Below are positions 42,801 through 52,535 of a stretch of 64,000 bases of DNA, one piece after another; position 1 is the stretch's first letter; every line of letters starts with the position of its first letter. This DNA comes from Methylibium sp035762065 (lineage in GTDB: Bacteria; Pseudomonadota; Gammaproteobacteria; Burkholderiales; Burkholderiaceae_C): contig NZ_DASTPW010000051.1 in NCBI RefSeq assembly GCF_035762065.1, positions 1 to 64,000 of the forward strand, given 5' to 3'. Below the pieces are notes generated by a model. That model did not search any database. It was not told where the DNA came from and worked only from the letters and a program-made list of their open reading frames with translations. The translations under genes and the position numbers were made by a program.

Positions 42801-43420
42801 TTTTCGAGGTTGGCGTTCAGCTCGCGCAGGATGTCGTCGACGCGCTGGAGGTTTTCGCGCGTGTCCTTCAGCCGGTTCTCCGTCTCGCGGCGGCGCTCCT
42901 TGTACTTGCTGACGCCGGCGGCCTCTTCGAGGAAGAGGCGCAGCTCCTCGGGCTTGCTCTCGATGATCCGGCTGATCGTGCCCTGGCCGATGATCGCGTA
43001 GGCACGCGGCCCGAGGCCGGTGCCGAGGAAGACGTCCTGCACGTCGCGCCGGCGCACCGCCTGGTTGTTGATGTAGTAGCTGGAGCTGCCGTCGCGGGTC
43101 AACACGCGCTTCACCGCTATCTCGGTGAACTGGTTCCAGGCACCGCCGGCACGCGCCGCGCTGTTGTCGAACACCAGCTCGACGCTCGCGCGCCCCGCCG
43201 GCTTGCGCTGCCCCGAGCCGTTGAAGATCACGTCCTGCATCGACTCGCCGCGCAGCTCGCTGGCCTTGCTCTCGCCGAGCACCCAGCGCACGGCATCCAT
43301 GATGTTGGACTTGCCGCAGCCGTTCGGGCCGACGACGCCGACCAGCTGCCCCGGCAGCTGGAAGTTCGTCGGGTCGGCGAAGGACTTGAAGCCGGAAAGC
43401 TTGATCGAGTTGAGGCGCAT
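39866..43420 (-). CDS. smc: Chromosome segregation protein SMC
   Basis: 1184 residues. Walker A GPNGCGKSN lies at 31-39, two long coiled coils flank a hinge (about 510-640, starting near LDSLAGLWTKLHIEPG), and the C-terminal head has signature LLSGGEKALTAIAL and Walker B CLLDEVDAPLDDAN. The start at 43420 gives the usual MRLNSIKLSGFKSF; 39 further residues upstream are unlike the family. SMC loops and compacts the chromosome with ScpA/ScpB, not encoded here. Confidence 0.96.
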   Translation of the reverse strand: MRLNSIKLSGFKSFADPTNFQLPGQLVGVVGPNGCGKSNIMDAVRWVLGESKASELRGESMQDVIFNGSGQRKPAGRASVELVFDNSAARAGGAWNQFTEIAVKRVLTRDGSSSYYINNQAVRRRDVQDVFLGTGLGPRAYAIIGQGTISRIIESKPEELRLFLEEAAGVSKYKERRRETENRLKDTRENLQRVDDILRELNANLEKLEKQAEVASRYRGLQEQGTTKLHQLWFLKHRDASAEHERVRLAAIEAGNALEARVAELRHVEAELETLRQQHYDAGDTLHAAQGLLAEAATEVSRLEERIRYVVEGRERAEARLAAIAAQNDDWSRRRGEAEAERADLDGRIAEADEQAATLAAQAEDQSQALPSIEEAVQAAQARSNEQRSKAQQVQQQIQLLAAESRGIDEQARSLHQRRERLAAEKQGLAAPDEARLASLRGRHAEREARQTELNARLEEAGEALPRLEDERRLRQDEANAESARHAELSARLDALRALQERVQAGGKLKPWLAKHGLDSLAGLWTKLHIEPGWEPALEAALRERLAALEIGRIETARAFEADAPPTRLAFYTRSGGDHRHAPVPASAQQAPGNPQPLPKLRSLLKPVGDVDLGALLDDWLEGVYTAASLDEALAQRGRLGHGEVILTRAGHAVSGFAVSFYAPDSEQAGLLARAQEIESLVDQLRAQSLIADGSRSALVRAEAACTDAQARLAGARREAGEGQTALHDLQVEVLRLGQLVEATGARRAQIDDELAEIDAGLEALQERRSVGEARFEELDMALADEQQKHAELEEAVIEAQRVLGQAREQQRRLEREAQEAQFASRSLAARQGELARAIETAVAQVEANEANAAQLREELARLTDTAAQSGLQAALAVKLEREQALGAMRSGYDDLTARLRRADEQRLGFERSLDPLRERIGKLQLEEQAAQLGGAQYMEQLSAAGVDLVVLGQAVEAGGVKLQGLQGEIDRINREIAALGAVNLAALEELGAARERKGFLDAQSADLIDAMTTLEDAIKKIDLETRDLLKSTFDIVNEHFGRMFPELFGGGQARLVMTGDEILDAGVQVMAQPPGKKNSTIHLLSGGEKALTAIALVFAIFQLNPAPFCLLDEVDAPLDDANTDRYAKLVKQMSLGTQFLFISHNKIAMEMAGQLIGVTMQEQGVSRIVAVDMDEAVSMAEAA

Positions 43421-43493
43421 CTTTCTGGACGTTCCCGAGGCGCGCATCGCGCTGGACCGGGTGACCCCCGAAAGGCCGATCCAAGAATGGCAA

Positions 43494-43513
43494 AACCGGC
43501 TTGGGAGCCGGTT
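43494..43513. promoter_or_regulatory. Perfect hairpin in the smc-queF divergent gap
   Basis: AACCGGCT (43494-43501) and AGCCGGTT (43506-43513) form an 8-bp stem with a TGGG loop. On the smc strand the stem is followed by TTTT, which looks like an early terminator in the smc leader. It could also be a protein-binding palindrome. Confidence 0.4.
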
Positions 43514-43579
43514 CTCGATGGGCGCGGAGGATAGCATCGCGCCCCTCGCGAGACGCCTCGCGCCGCCTGCAGCAAGCCG

Positions 43580-44032
43580 ATGTCCCGCCCCCGTTTACAG
43601 CCCACCGAACGACCGCTTCCGCCGAACCCGCCGAGTGCGCCGTCGAAGGAGCTGCATGTGTTCGCGAACCCGGAGCCCGGCCGGGACTACCTGATCCGCT
43701 TCGACATCCCCGAGTTCACCTGCCTGTGCCCGCTGACGGGCCAGCCCGACTTCGCGCACTTCATGATCGACATGGTCTGCGACGCGCTGTGCGTCGAGCT
43801 CAAGAGCCTGAAGATGTACATGTGGAGCTTCCGCGACGAGGGCGCCTTCCACGAAAAGGTCACCAACGACATCCTGACGAAGATCGTCGCGACGACGAAG
43901 CCGCGCTATGCGCGCATCCACGCGCTGTGGTTCGTGCGCGGCGGCATCACGACCACCGTGGTGGCCGAGCACCGCAAGAAGGGCTGGAAGGCGGCGCTGC
44001 CGCTCGACCTGCCGGTGCCCGCGGGGCGCTGA
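43580..44032 (+). CDS. queF: NADPH-dependent 7-cyano-7-deazaguanine reductase QueF
   Basis: 150 residues, the short unimodular type. It reduces preQ0 to preQ1 in queuosine synthesis. Catalytic Cys50 lies in FTCLCPLTGQPDFAH with Asp57, and the QueF motif is ELKSLKMYMWSFRDEG. No queuosine riboswitch or other que gene is visible nearby. The stop codon lies in the loop of a GC-rich hairpin. Confidence 0.95.
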   Translation: MSRPRLQPTERPLPPNPPSAPSKELHVFANPEPGRDYLIRFDIPEFTCLCPLTGQPDFAHFMIDMVCDALCVELKSLKMYMWSFRDEGAFHEKVTNDILTKIVATTKPRYARIHALWFVRGGITTTVVAEHRKKGWKAALPLDLPVPAGR

Positions 44033-44040
44033 AGCGCCCC
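44023..44040. terminator. GC hairpin spanning the queF stop codon
   Basis: GGGGCGC (44023-44029) and GCGCCCC (44034-44040) pair around a TGAA loop that contains the TGA stop of queF. It ends seven bases before the stop of the convergent marR gene. With no T-run it is a weak terminator candidate for both genes. Confidence 0.4.
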
Positions 44041-44047
44041 GATCCGG

Positions 44048-44536
44048 CTATTGCTGCGCCGCGTGCCCCAGCAGCGAGCCGCGCAGCGACTGCAGCGTCT
44101 GCGTCAGCGCCTGGCGTTCGCGCATCGTGCAGCCGTCGGCGTCGGCGATCTCGCCGACGATCGCTTCGGCCCGCGCCGCGAGCTCGCGGCCGGCACGGGT
44201 GAGCGTCACAAGCACCAGGCGCTCGTCGGCCGCGCTGCGGGTGCGCTCGACCAGGCCGAGCGCCTGCATCCGCTTGAGCAGCGGCGTCAGCGTGCCCGAG
44301 TCGAGTGCGACGCGCTCGCCGAGTTCGCCGATCGACAGGCCGTCGTACTCCCACAGCGCGAGCATCACGACGTACTGCGGGTAGGTCAGGCCCAGGCGCG
44401 CGAGCAGCGGCCGGTAGACCTTGGTCATCGCGAGCGACGCCGAGTACAGCGCGAAGCACAGCTGCTGATCCAGCGACATCTCGGGGCGGATCAGCGGCGC
44501 GGAGGTGGGGAGTTTGCGAGGGGTGGCCATGGTCAT
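44048..44536 (-). CDS. MarR-family regulator, OhrR-like
   Basis: 162 residues (156 if the second ATG at 44530 is used). The N-terminal DQQLCFALYSASLAMTKVY carries the Cys that senses organic peroxides in OhrR proteins. The winged helix includes YPQYVVMLALWE, SIGELGERVALDSGTLTPLL and the wing RSAADERLVLVTLT. OhrR usually controls ohr; no ohr gene is in the window. An imperfect TTGCG...CGCAA pair lies in its leader, and its operator is uncertain. Confidence 0.9.
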   Translation of the reverse strand: MTMATPRKLPTSAPLIRPEMSLDQQLCFALYSASLAMTKVYRPLLARLGLTYPQYVVMLALWEYDGLSIGELGERVALDSGTLTPLLKRMQALGLVERTRSAADERLVLVTLTRAGRELAARAEAIVGEIADADGCTMRERQALTQTLQSLRGSLLGHAAQQ

Positions 44537-44614
44537 CGACAGTTGCGCCCAAGTCTATTGTTCGCAAGGGATTTACGGCCGATGGCCCTGCGCCGATGCC
44601 GATAATCGGGCGCC

Positions 44615-45820
44615 ATGAATCCCCGCCTCGCGCTGTTGCAGCCCTACCCCTTCGAACGGCTGCGCGAGCTGACGCGCGGCGTCACGCCGAACCCGGCACT
44701 GGCGCCCATCTCGCTGGGCATCGGCGAGCCCAAGCATCCGACGCCGGCCTTCATCAAGGAGGCGCTGGTCAGCGCGCTCGACGGGCTTGCGAGCTACCCC
44801 TCGACGATCGGCGAGCCGGCCTTGCGCGAAGCCTGCGCCGGCTGGGTCGAGCGGCGCTACGGCGTGAGGCTCGATGCAGCGACGCAGGTGCTGCCGGTGG
44901 CCGGCACGCGCGAGGCCTTGTTCGCGCTCGCGCAGACGGTGGTCGATGGCTCGAAGCCCGGCGCTGCGGTCGTCTGCCCCAATCCGTTCTATCAAATCTA
45001 CGAAGGCGCGGCGCTGCTCGCCGGTGCCGAACCGGTGTTCGCGAACGGCGACCCGGCCGCCGAAGCGCGGGGCGATTTCTCGGTCGACTGGGCCGGCATC
45101 GACGACGCGACCTGGGCCCGCACCCAGCTGCTCTACGTCTGCTCGCCGGGCAACCCCACCGGCGCGGTGATGCCGCTGGCCGAGTGGCAGCGGCTGTTCG
45201 AGCTGAGCGACCGCCACGGCTTCGTGATCGCCTCGGACGAGTGCTACTCCGAGATCTGGTTCGACCAGCCGCCGCTGGGCAGCTTGCAGGCCGCGAAGGC
45301 GCTCGGCCGCGACGACTTCCGGCGCCTGATCGCGCTGACCAGCCTTTCAAAGCGCAGCAACGTGCCAGGCTTGCGCTCGGGCTTCGTCGCCGGCGACGCG
45401 AAGCTCCTGCGCGACTTCCTGCTCTACCGCACCTACCACGGCGCGGCGATGGGCCTCGCCGTGCAACGCGCCAGCATCGCGGCCTGGAACGACGAAGGCC
45501 ACGTTGAGGCGAACCGCGCCCTGTACCGCCAGAAGTTCGAGCGGGTCACGCCGATGCTGGCCGGCGTGATGGACGTCGGCCGCCCGGAGGCGGGGTTCTA
45601 CCTGTGGCCGCGGCTGCCCGAGGGCTTCGACGACGACGCGGCCTTCACCCGGCAGTTGCTCGCTTCCTACAATGTCGCCGTCCTTCCCGGCAGCTATCTC
45701 TCGCGCCCAGCGCGGGGCGTCCACCCCGGACGCGGCCGGGTCCGGCTCGCCCTGGTCGCCGGTCTCGACGAATGCGTCGAAGCCGCCGATCGCATCGTCT
45801 CCTTCATCCGCAGCCCATGA
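44615..45820 (+). CDS. dapC: Succinyldiaminopimelate aminotransferase
   Basis: 401 residues, PLP fold type I. The aminotransferase converts N-succinyl-2-amino-6-ketopimelate to succinyl-DAP. Motifs are LGIGEPKHPTPAF, the PLP-contact block VCSPGNPTGAVM, SDECYSEIWF, and the Schiff-base Lys in SLSKRSNVPGLRSGF. Specificity is inferred from linkage: it overlaps dapD by four bases, with dapE two genes on. Confidence 0.93.
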   Translation: MNPRLALLQPYPFERLRELTRGVTPNPALAPISLGIGEPKHPTPAFIKEALVSALDGLASYPSTIGEPALREACAGWVERRYGVRLDAATQVLPVAGTREALFALAQTVVDGSKPGAAVVCPNPFYQIYEGAALLAGAEPVFANGDPAAEARGDFSVDWAGIDDATWARTQLLYVCSPGNPTGAVMPLAEWQRLFELSDRHGFVIASDECYSEIWFDQPPLGSLQAAKALGRDDFRRLIALTSLSKRSNVPGLRSGFVAGDAKLLRDFLLYRTYHGAAMGLAVQRASIAAWNDEGHVEANRALYRQKFERVTPMLAGVMDVGRPEAGFYLWPRLPEGFDDDAAFTRQLLASYNVAVLPGSYLSRPARGVHPGRGRVRLALVAGLDECVEAADRIVSFIRSP

Positions 45821-46641
45821 GCACCACCCAACAGGAAATCATCGACCTCGCCTGGGAGGGCCGCGCGCAGATCACCGCGCTCAACGCGCCGAACGTGCGC
45901 GAGGCCGTCGAAGACACGATTTCCGACCTCAACAAGGGTCGGCTGCGCGTCGCCGAACGCGAAGGCGTCGGCCGGTGGAAGGTGAACCAGTGGATCAAGA
46001 AGGCGGTGCTGCTGAGCTTCCGCCTCAACGACAACAAGGTGATGCGCGCCGGCGACCTCGGCTTCTTCGACAAGGTCGGCACGAAGTTCGCCCACCTCGA
46101 CGAAGAGGCGATGCGTGCGACAGGCGTGCGGGTCGTGCCGCCGGCGGTCGCGCGCCGCGGCAGCTACATCGCGAAGAACGTCGTGCTGATGCCGAGCTAC
46201 GTGAACATCGGCGCCTACGTCGACGAAGGCACGATGGTCGACACCTGGGCCACGGTCGGCAGCTGCGCACAGATCGGCAAGAACGTGCATCTGTCGGGCG
46301 GTGTCGGCATCGGCGGCGTGCTGGAGCCGCTGCAGGCCAACCCGACGATCATCGAGGACAACTGCTTCATCGGCGCGCGCAGCGAAGTCGTCGAAGGCGT
46401 GATCGTCGAGGAGAACTCGGTGATCAGCATGGGCGTGTACATCGGGCAAAGCACCAAGATCTACGACCGCGCGACCGGCACCGTCAGCTACGGCCGCATT
46501 CCGGCCGGCTCCGTCGTGGTTTCGGGCAATTTGCCCTCGGCCGACGGCAAGTACTCGTTGTACTGTGCGGTGATCGTCAAGAAAGTCGATGCGCAGACGC
46601 GCGCGAAGACGAGCATCAACGAATTGCTGCGGGGCGAGTGA
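45817..46641 (+). CDS. dapD: Tetrahydrodipicolinate N-succinyltransferase
   Basis: 274 residues. The enzyme adds succinyl from succinyl-CoA to tetrahydrodipicolinate. The left-handed beta helix of hexapeptide repeats spans about 110-240 (SYVNIGAYVDEGTMVDTWA, GGVGIGGVLEPLQANPTIIE, NCFIGARSEVVEGVIVEENS). Length and the MSTTQQEIIDLAWEGR start match beta/gammaproteobacterial DapD. Start overlaps the dapC stop. Confidence 0.96.
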   Translation: MSTTQQEIIDLAWEGRAQITALNAPNVREAVEDTISDLNKGRLRVAEREGVGRWKVNQWIKKAVLLSFRLNDNKVMRAGDLGFFDKVGTKFAHLDEEAMRATGVRVVPPAVARRGSYIAKNVVLMPSYVNIGAYVDEGTMVDTWATVGSCAQIGKNVHLSGGVGIGGVLEPLQANPTIIEDNCFIGARSEVVEGVIVEENSVISMGVYIGQSTKIYDRATGTVSYGRIPAGSVVVSGNLPSADGKYSLYCAVIVKKVDAQTRAKTSINELLRGE

Positions 46642-46674
46642 GGCGTCCTCGACCGCAGTCACGAAAGGACCGGC

Positions 46675-47853
46675 ATGAGCGGAAACATGGAGCGCGTGCT
46701 GCGCCTGATGGCCGAGAAGAAGGCCTCGGACGTCTACCTCACCGCCAACGCGCCGATCCAGATCAAGATCAACGGGCAGCTGCTGCAACTGTCCGAGCAG
46801 GTGCTCAAGCCCGACCAGCCACGGCAGCTGCTCGCCGAAGTGCTTTCGGCGCAGCAGCTCGAAGAGCTCGACGAGATGGGCGAGCTCAACGTCGGTTTCG
46901 GCGTTTCGGGCATCGGCAGCTTCCGTCTCTCGGCCTTCCGCCAGCGCGGCTCGCTCGCGGCGGTGTTCCGCTGCATCCCGATCGACATTCCGACGCTCGA
47001 CACGCTGCGCCTGCCCGAGATCCTGAACACGCTGATCCTCGAGAAGCGCGGCCTGATCCTGCTCGTCGGGGCCACCGGCACCGGCAAGAGCACGACGCTC
47101 GCGTCGATGCTCGAGCACCGCAACCGCAACCTCGCCGGCCACATCCTCACGATCGAGGATCCGATCGAGTTCCTGTTCTCGAACAAGAAGGCGATCGTCA
47201 ACCAGCGCGAGGTCGGCCGCGACACGCAAAGCCTCCAGATCGGCCTGAAGAACGCCCTTCGCCAGGCGCCCGACTGCATCCTGATCGGCGAAATCCGCGA
47301 CCGCGAGACGATGACCGCGGCGATCAGCTACGCGTTGTCGGGCCACCTGGTGGTCAGCACGCTGCACGCGAACAACAGCTACCACGCGCTGGGCCGGATC
47401 CTGAGCTTCTACACGCCTGAAGCCCGCAGCGTGCTGCTGGGCGACCTGTCATCCGCCTTGAAGGCGGTGGTGTCGCAGCGGCTGGTGCGCGCGTCGGCCG
47501 GCGGCCGGGTGCCGGCGGTCGAAGTGATGATGAACAGCAAGCTCACCGCCGACCTGATCGCCCAGGGCGAATTCAGCGCGGTCAAGGAAGCGATGGAGCA
47601 GTCGCTCGCCGAAGGATCCCAGACCTTCGAGCAGGAACTTGCGCGGCTCATCGGCGACGGCACGATCACCCGCGACGAAGGCCTGGCGTATGCCGATTCG
47701 CCGACCAATCTCATGTGGCGGCTCGACAACGAGTCGAGCGGCCAGTCGAAGCTGCTGGTGAAGAAGCCCGAGAAGGACGACGAGCCGTCGTTCACCGAGA
47801 TCACGCTCGACGTGCGCGACGAAACCCGCCGTCCGCAGCCCGTGCGGGGTTGA
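46675..47853 (+). CDS. pilU: PilT/PilU-family type IV pilus retraction ATPase
   Basis: 392 residues. The N-domain starts with ASDVYLTANAPIQIKINGQL. Walker A GATGTGKST (132-140), ASP box IEDPIEF, Walker B CILIGEIRDRE and His box GHLVVSTLHANNS are intact. The long tail with DNESSGQSKLLVKK and FTEITLDV resembles PilU rather than PilT. It would power pilus retraction with PilT. It sits inside the dap cluster: 33 bp after dapD, and its stop overlaps the dapE start (TGATG). Confidence 0.9.
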   Translation: MSGNMERVLRLMAEKKASDVYLTANAPIQIKINGQLLQLSEQVLKPDQPRQLLAEVLSAQQLEELDEMGELNVGFGVSGIGSFRLSAFRQRGSLAAVFRCIPIDIPTLDTLRLPEILNTLILEKRGLILLVGATGTGKSTTLASMLEHRNRNLAGHILTIEDPIEFLFSNKKAIVNQREVGRDTQSLQIGLKNALRQAPDCILIGEIRDRETMTAAISYALSGHLVVSTLHANNSYHALGRILSFYTPEARSVLLGDLSSALKAVVSQRLVRASAGGRVPAVEVMMNSKLTADLIAQGEFSAVKEAMEQSLAEGSQTFEQELARLIGDGTITRDEGLAYADSPTNLMWRLDNESSGQSKLLVKKPEKDDEPSFTEITLDVRDETRRPQPVRG

Positions 47854-49016
47854 TGGACGCGGACCAGCGTGCGGCCGAGGCGCTGCGGCTCGCCGAGCGG
47901 CTGATCGCCCGCGCCTCGGTCACGCCCGACGACGCCGGCTGCCAGGATCTGATCGCCGAGCGCCTGCGGGCCGCCGGCTTCGAGACGCAGCGCATCGACA
48001 GCGGCCCCGACGACTTTCGCGTGCGCAACCTCTGGGCCTGGCGCCGCGGCGCCAGGCCCGGCCCGACGCTCGCCTTTGCCGGCCACACCGACGTGGTACC
48101 GACCGGCCCGCTCGATCGCTGGCACAGCGACCCCTTCGTGCCGACGCATCGCGACGGCCGTCTCTACGGCCGCGGCGCGGCCGACATGAAGACCTCGATC
48201 GCCTGCATGGTCGTCGCGGCCGAGGCCTTCGTCGCCGCGCAGCCGGGGCACGCCGGCACGATCGGCTTCCTGGTCACCAGCGACGAGGAGGGCCCGGCGC
48301 TGGACGGCACAACCCAGCTCGTGCGCTGGCTGCAAGAGCGCGGCGAGCGCATCGATGCCTGCATCGTCGGCGAGCCGACCTCGGTGAAGTCGCTCGGCGA
48401 CACGGTGAAGAACGGTCGGCGCGGTTCGCTCTCGGCGCGGCTCACGGTGCATGGCGTGCAAGGCCACATCGCCTACCCGCAGCTCGCCAACAATCCGATC
48501 CATCGGCTCGCGCCGGTGCTCGCCGAGCTGGTCGCGATGCACTGGGACGGTGGCAACGAACACTTCCCTCCGACGAGTTTCCAGGTCTCGAACCTGAATG
48601 CCGGCACCGGCGCGGGCAACGTGATCCCCGGCACCGCGACGCTCGACTTCAATTTCCGCTTCTCGACCGAATCGACGCCCGAGTCGCTGCAGTCGCGCGT
48701 CGAAGCCGTGCTCGCGCGTCATGCGCTGCCGCATGCGATCGCATGGAGCCTCGGCGGGCGGCCCTTCCTCACCCGGCCCGGCTCGCTGATCGCGGCGCTG
48801 TCCGACTCGATCGGCGAGGTGACCGGCCGCCGGCCCGAGCTTTCCACCACCGGCGGCACCAGCGACGGCCGCTTCATCGCGCAGATCTGCCCGCAGGTCG
48901 TGGAATGCGGGCCGGTCAACGCGAGCATCCACCAGATCGACGAGCACGTCGCGGTCGCCGACATCGGCCCGCTCGCCGAGATCTACCGCAAGACGCTGGA
49001 GAAGCTGCTGTCGTGA
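47853..49016 (+). CDS. dapE: Succinyl-diaminopimelate desuccinylase
   Basis: 387 residues of the M20 peptidase family. It cleaves succinyl-DAP to LL-DAP. Metal-binding motifs are FAGHTDVVPTGP, GRGAADMKT and VTSDEEGPA; VGEPTSVKSLGD, NGRRGSLSA and STTGGTSDGRFIA complete the DapE signature. It is fourth in dapC-dapD-pilU-dapE and is followed by prmB after 10 bp. Confidence 0.95.
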   Translation: MDADQRAAEALRLAERLIARASVTPDDAGCQDLIAERLRAAGFETQRIDSGPDDFRVRNLWAWRRGARPGPTLAFAGHTDVVPTGPLDRWHSDPFVPTHRDGRLYGRGAADMKTSIACMVVAAEAFVAAQPGHAGTIGFLVTSDEEGPALDGTTQLVRWLQERGERIDACIVGEPTSVKSLGDTVKNGRRGSLSARLTVHGVQGHIAYPQLANNPIHRLAPVLAELVAMHWDGGNEHFPPTSFQVSNLNAGTGAGNVIPGTATLDFNFRFSTESTPESLQSRVEAVLARHALPHAIAWSLGGRPFLTRPGSLIAALSDSIGEVTGRRPELSTTGGTSDGRFIAQICPQVVECGPVNASIHQIDEHVAVADIGPLAEIYRKTLEKLLS

Positions 49017-49026
49017 TGCCGATCTC

Positions 49027-49890
49027 ATGACGCTGCTCGAACTGATCCAAGCCCAGAGCGCCCGCTTGACCGAAGCGGGCGTTTCGTTTGGGCACGGCAC
49101 GGCGAACGCCTTCGACGAAGCGGCGTGGCTGGTGCAGTGGGCGCTCGGCCTGCCGCTCGATGCGCTCGACGAGCAGGCTGCGCGCGTGATCGACGTTCAT
49201 GGCATCGCGCAGGCCGGCGCCCTGATCGAGCGGCGCATCACGACCCGCAAGCCGGCCGCCTACCTGACCGGCGAAGCCTGGCTGCAGGGCCTGCCGTTCA
49301 CTGTCGACGAGCGGGTGATCGTGCCGCGCTCGCTGATCGCCGAGCCGCTGGCCGACGGCCGGCTCGATGCGTGGCTGAGCGATCGCACGCGCCGCGTGCT
49401 CGACCTGTGCACCGGCAATGGAAGCCTCGCGGTGCTCGCCGCGCTGGCCTGGCCCGAAGTGCAGGTCGATGCGGGCGACCTGAGCCGCGACGCGCTCGAG
49501 GTGGCGCGCGTCAACGTCGATCGCCACGGCCTGGCCGGACGCATCCGGCTCGTCGAATCCGACGGCCTCGCCGCGTTGCGGGGACCTTACGACCTCATCC
49601 TGTGCAACCCGCCCTACGTCAATGCCGCGTCGATGGCCACGCTGCCGGCGGAGTACCGCGCCGAGCCGGCGCTCGCGCTGGCCGGCGGAGCCGACGGCAT
49701 GGATTTCGTGCGCGTGCTGCTGCGCGACGCGCCAGCGCGCATGACCGAGCACGCGGTGCTGGTGCTCGAGATCGGCCACGAGCGCGAGCACTTCGAGCGC
49801 GCCTTTCCGAGACTCGAAGCCGTGTGGCTCGCGACGAGCGCCGGCGACGATCAGCTGCTGCTGCTCACCCGCGAGGCGCTCGAAGCCTGA
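49027..49890 (+). CDS. prmB: 50S ribosomal protein L3 glutamine methyltransferase
   Basis: 287 residues. SAM motif I is LDLCTGNGSLAV, and the catalytic NPPY is at 194-197. The YLTGEAWLQGLPFTVDERVI block and RSLIAEPL are shared by PrmB/PrmC methyltransferases. PrmB is favoured over PrmC by linkage to dapE and by the long N-terminal helical region. It methylates a Gln in ribosomal protein L3. Confidence 0.92.
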   Translation: MTLLELIQAQSARLTEAGVSFGHGTANAFDEAAWLVQWALGLPLDALDEQAARVIDVHGIAQAGALIERRITTRKPAAYLTGEAWLQGLPFTVDERVIVPRSLIAEPLADGRLDAWLSDRTRRVLDLCTGNGSLAVLAALAWPEVQVDAGDLSRDALEVARVNVDRHGLAGRIRLVESDGLAALRGPYDLILCNPPYVNAASMATLPAEYRAEPALALAGGADGMDFVRVLLRDAPARMTEHAVLVLEIGHEREHFERAFPRLEAVWLATSAGDDQLLLLTREALEA

Positions 49891-49941
49891 GCCGATACTG
49901 CGGCGCCGCGCCTCGGGCGCGGCCCCGGGGAGCCGACAAGC

Positions 49942-50568
49942 ATGGAATCACGCAAACCCGAGCCGCAGGCTCGCGCGACGGCGCTGTTGCTGCCGCGCAT
50001 CGAGAGCCGCATCCTCTTGATCCGAGGCCACAAGGTCATCGTCGATGCCGACCTGGCGCTGCTGTTCGGCGTGCCGACCAAGCGCCTGAACGAGCAGGTC
50101 AAGCGCAACGCCGAACGCTTTCCCGTGGATTTCATGTTCACGCTGACGGCCGAGGAGAAGGCCGAGGTGGTCGCAAATTGCGACCACCTCGTCGCGCTCA
50201 AGTACGCCCGCACGCTTCCCAACGCCTTCACCGAACACGGCGCCATCCAGGCCGCCAACGTGCTGAACTCGCCGCGCGCCGTCGAGATGGGGATCCACGT
50301 CGTGCGCGCCTTCGTGCACCTCAAGCAGGCCGTCGCCTCGCACGGCGAGCTGGCGCGTCGCCTCGCCGAGCTGGAAAGCCGGACGACCGAGCTGGCCACC
50401 TCGCACGACGACTTCGGCCGCGAGACGCGCGCCCAGCTCAAGCTCCTGTTCGATGCCCTGCGCGCGCTGACGATGCCGCCCGATCCGCCGAAGCGGCCGA
50501 TCGGCTTCGTGCCGCCCGAGGAACGCCCCGCCCCTCCCCCCAAGAAGCCCCCGGCGCCCCAACGCTGA
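49942..50568 (+). CDS. ORF6N-domain DNA-binding protein
   Basis: 208 residues. The ORF6N domain covers about 20-105 (IRGHKVIVDADLALLFGVPT, RNAERFPVDFMFTLT, LPNAFTEHGAIQAANVL). A coiled-coil-like segment (about 130-165) and a Pro-rich tail follow (PAPPPKKPPAPQR). ORF6N proteins often belong to phages or plasmids and act as anti-repressors or regulators. Here no other phage gene is near, so it is a chromosomal orphan. Target unknown. Confidence 0.85.
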   Translation: MESRKPEPQARATALLLPRIESRILLIRGHKVIVDADLALLFGVPTKRLNEQVKRNAERFPVDFMFTLTAEEKAEVVANCDHLVALKYARTLPNAFTEHGAIQAANVLNSPRAVEMGIHVVRAFVHLKQAVASHGELARRLAELESRTTELATSHDDFGRETRAQLKLLFDALRALTMPPDPPKRPIGFVPPEERPAPPPKKPPAPQR

Positions 50569-50593
50569 AGGCCTCCGACCCCGCAGTCCTTTC

Positions 50594-52504
<1,911 letters not shown>

Positions 52505-52535
52505 ACGCCCGCCTCGTCGTGCCGGCCGGGCCGCT

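Noticed and set aside
39290..43534. 1414-codon plus-strand open frame opposite smc and zipA
   Set aside because: Its Arg/Leu-rich sequence is the complement of SMC coiled-coil codons, with no recognisable domain.
44537..44580. TTGCG...CGCAA pair upstream of the OhrR-like gene as an operator
   Set aside because: The arms are only five bases and the spacing does not match known OhrR sites, so it was not listed as a feature.
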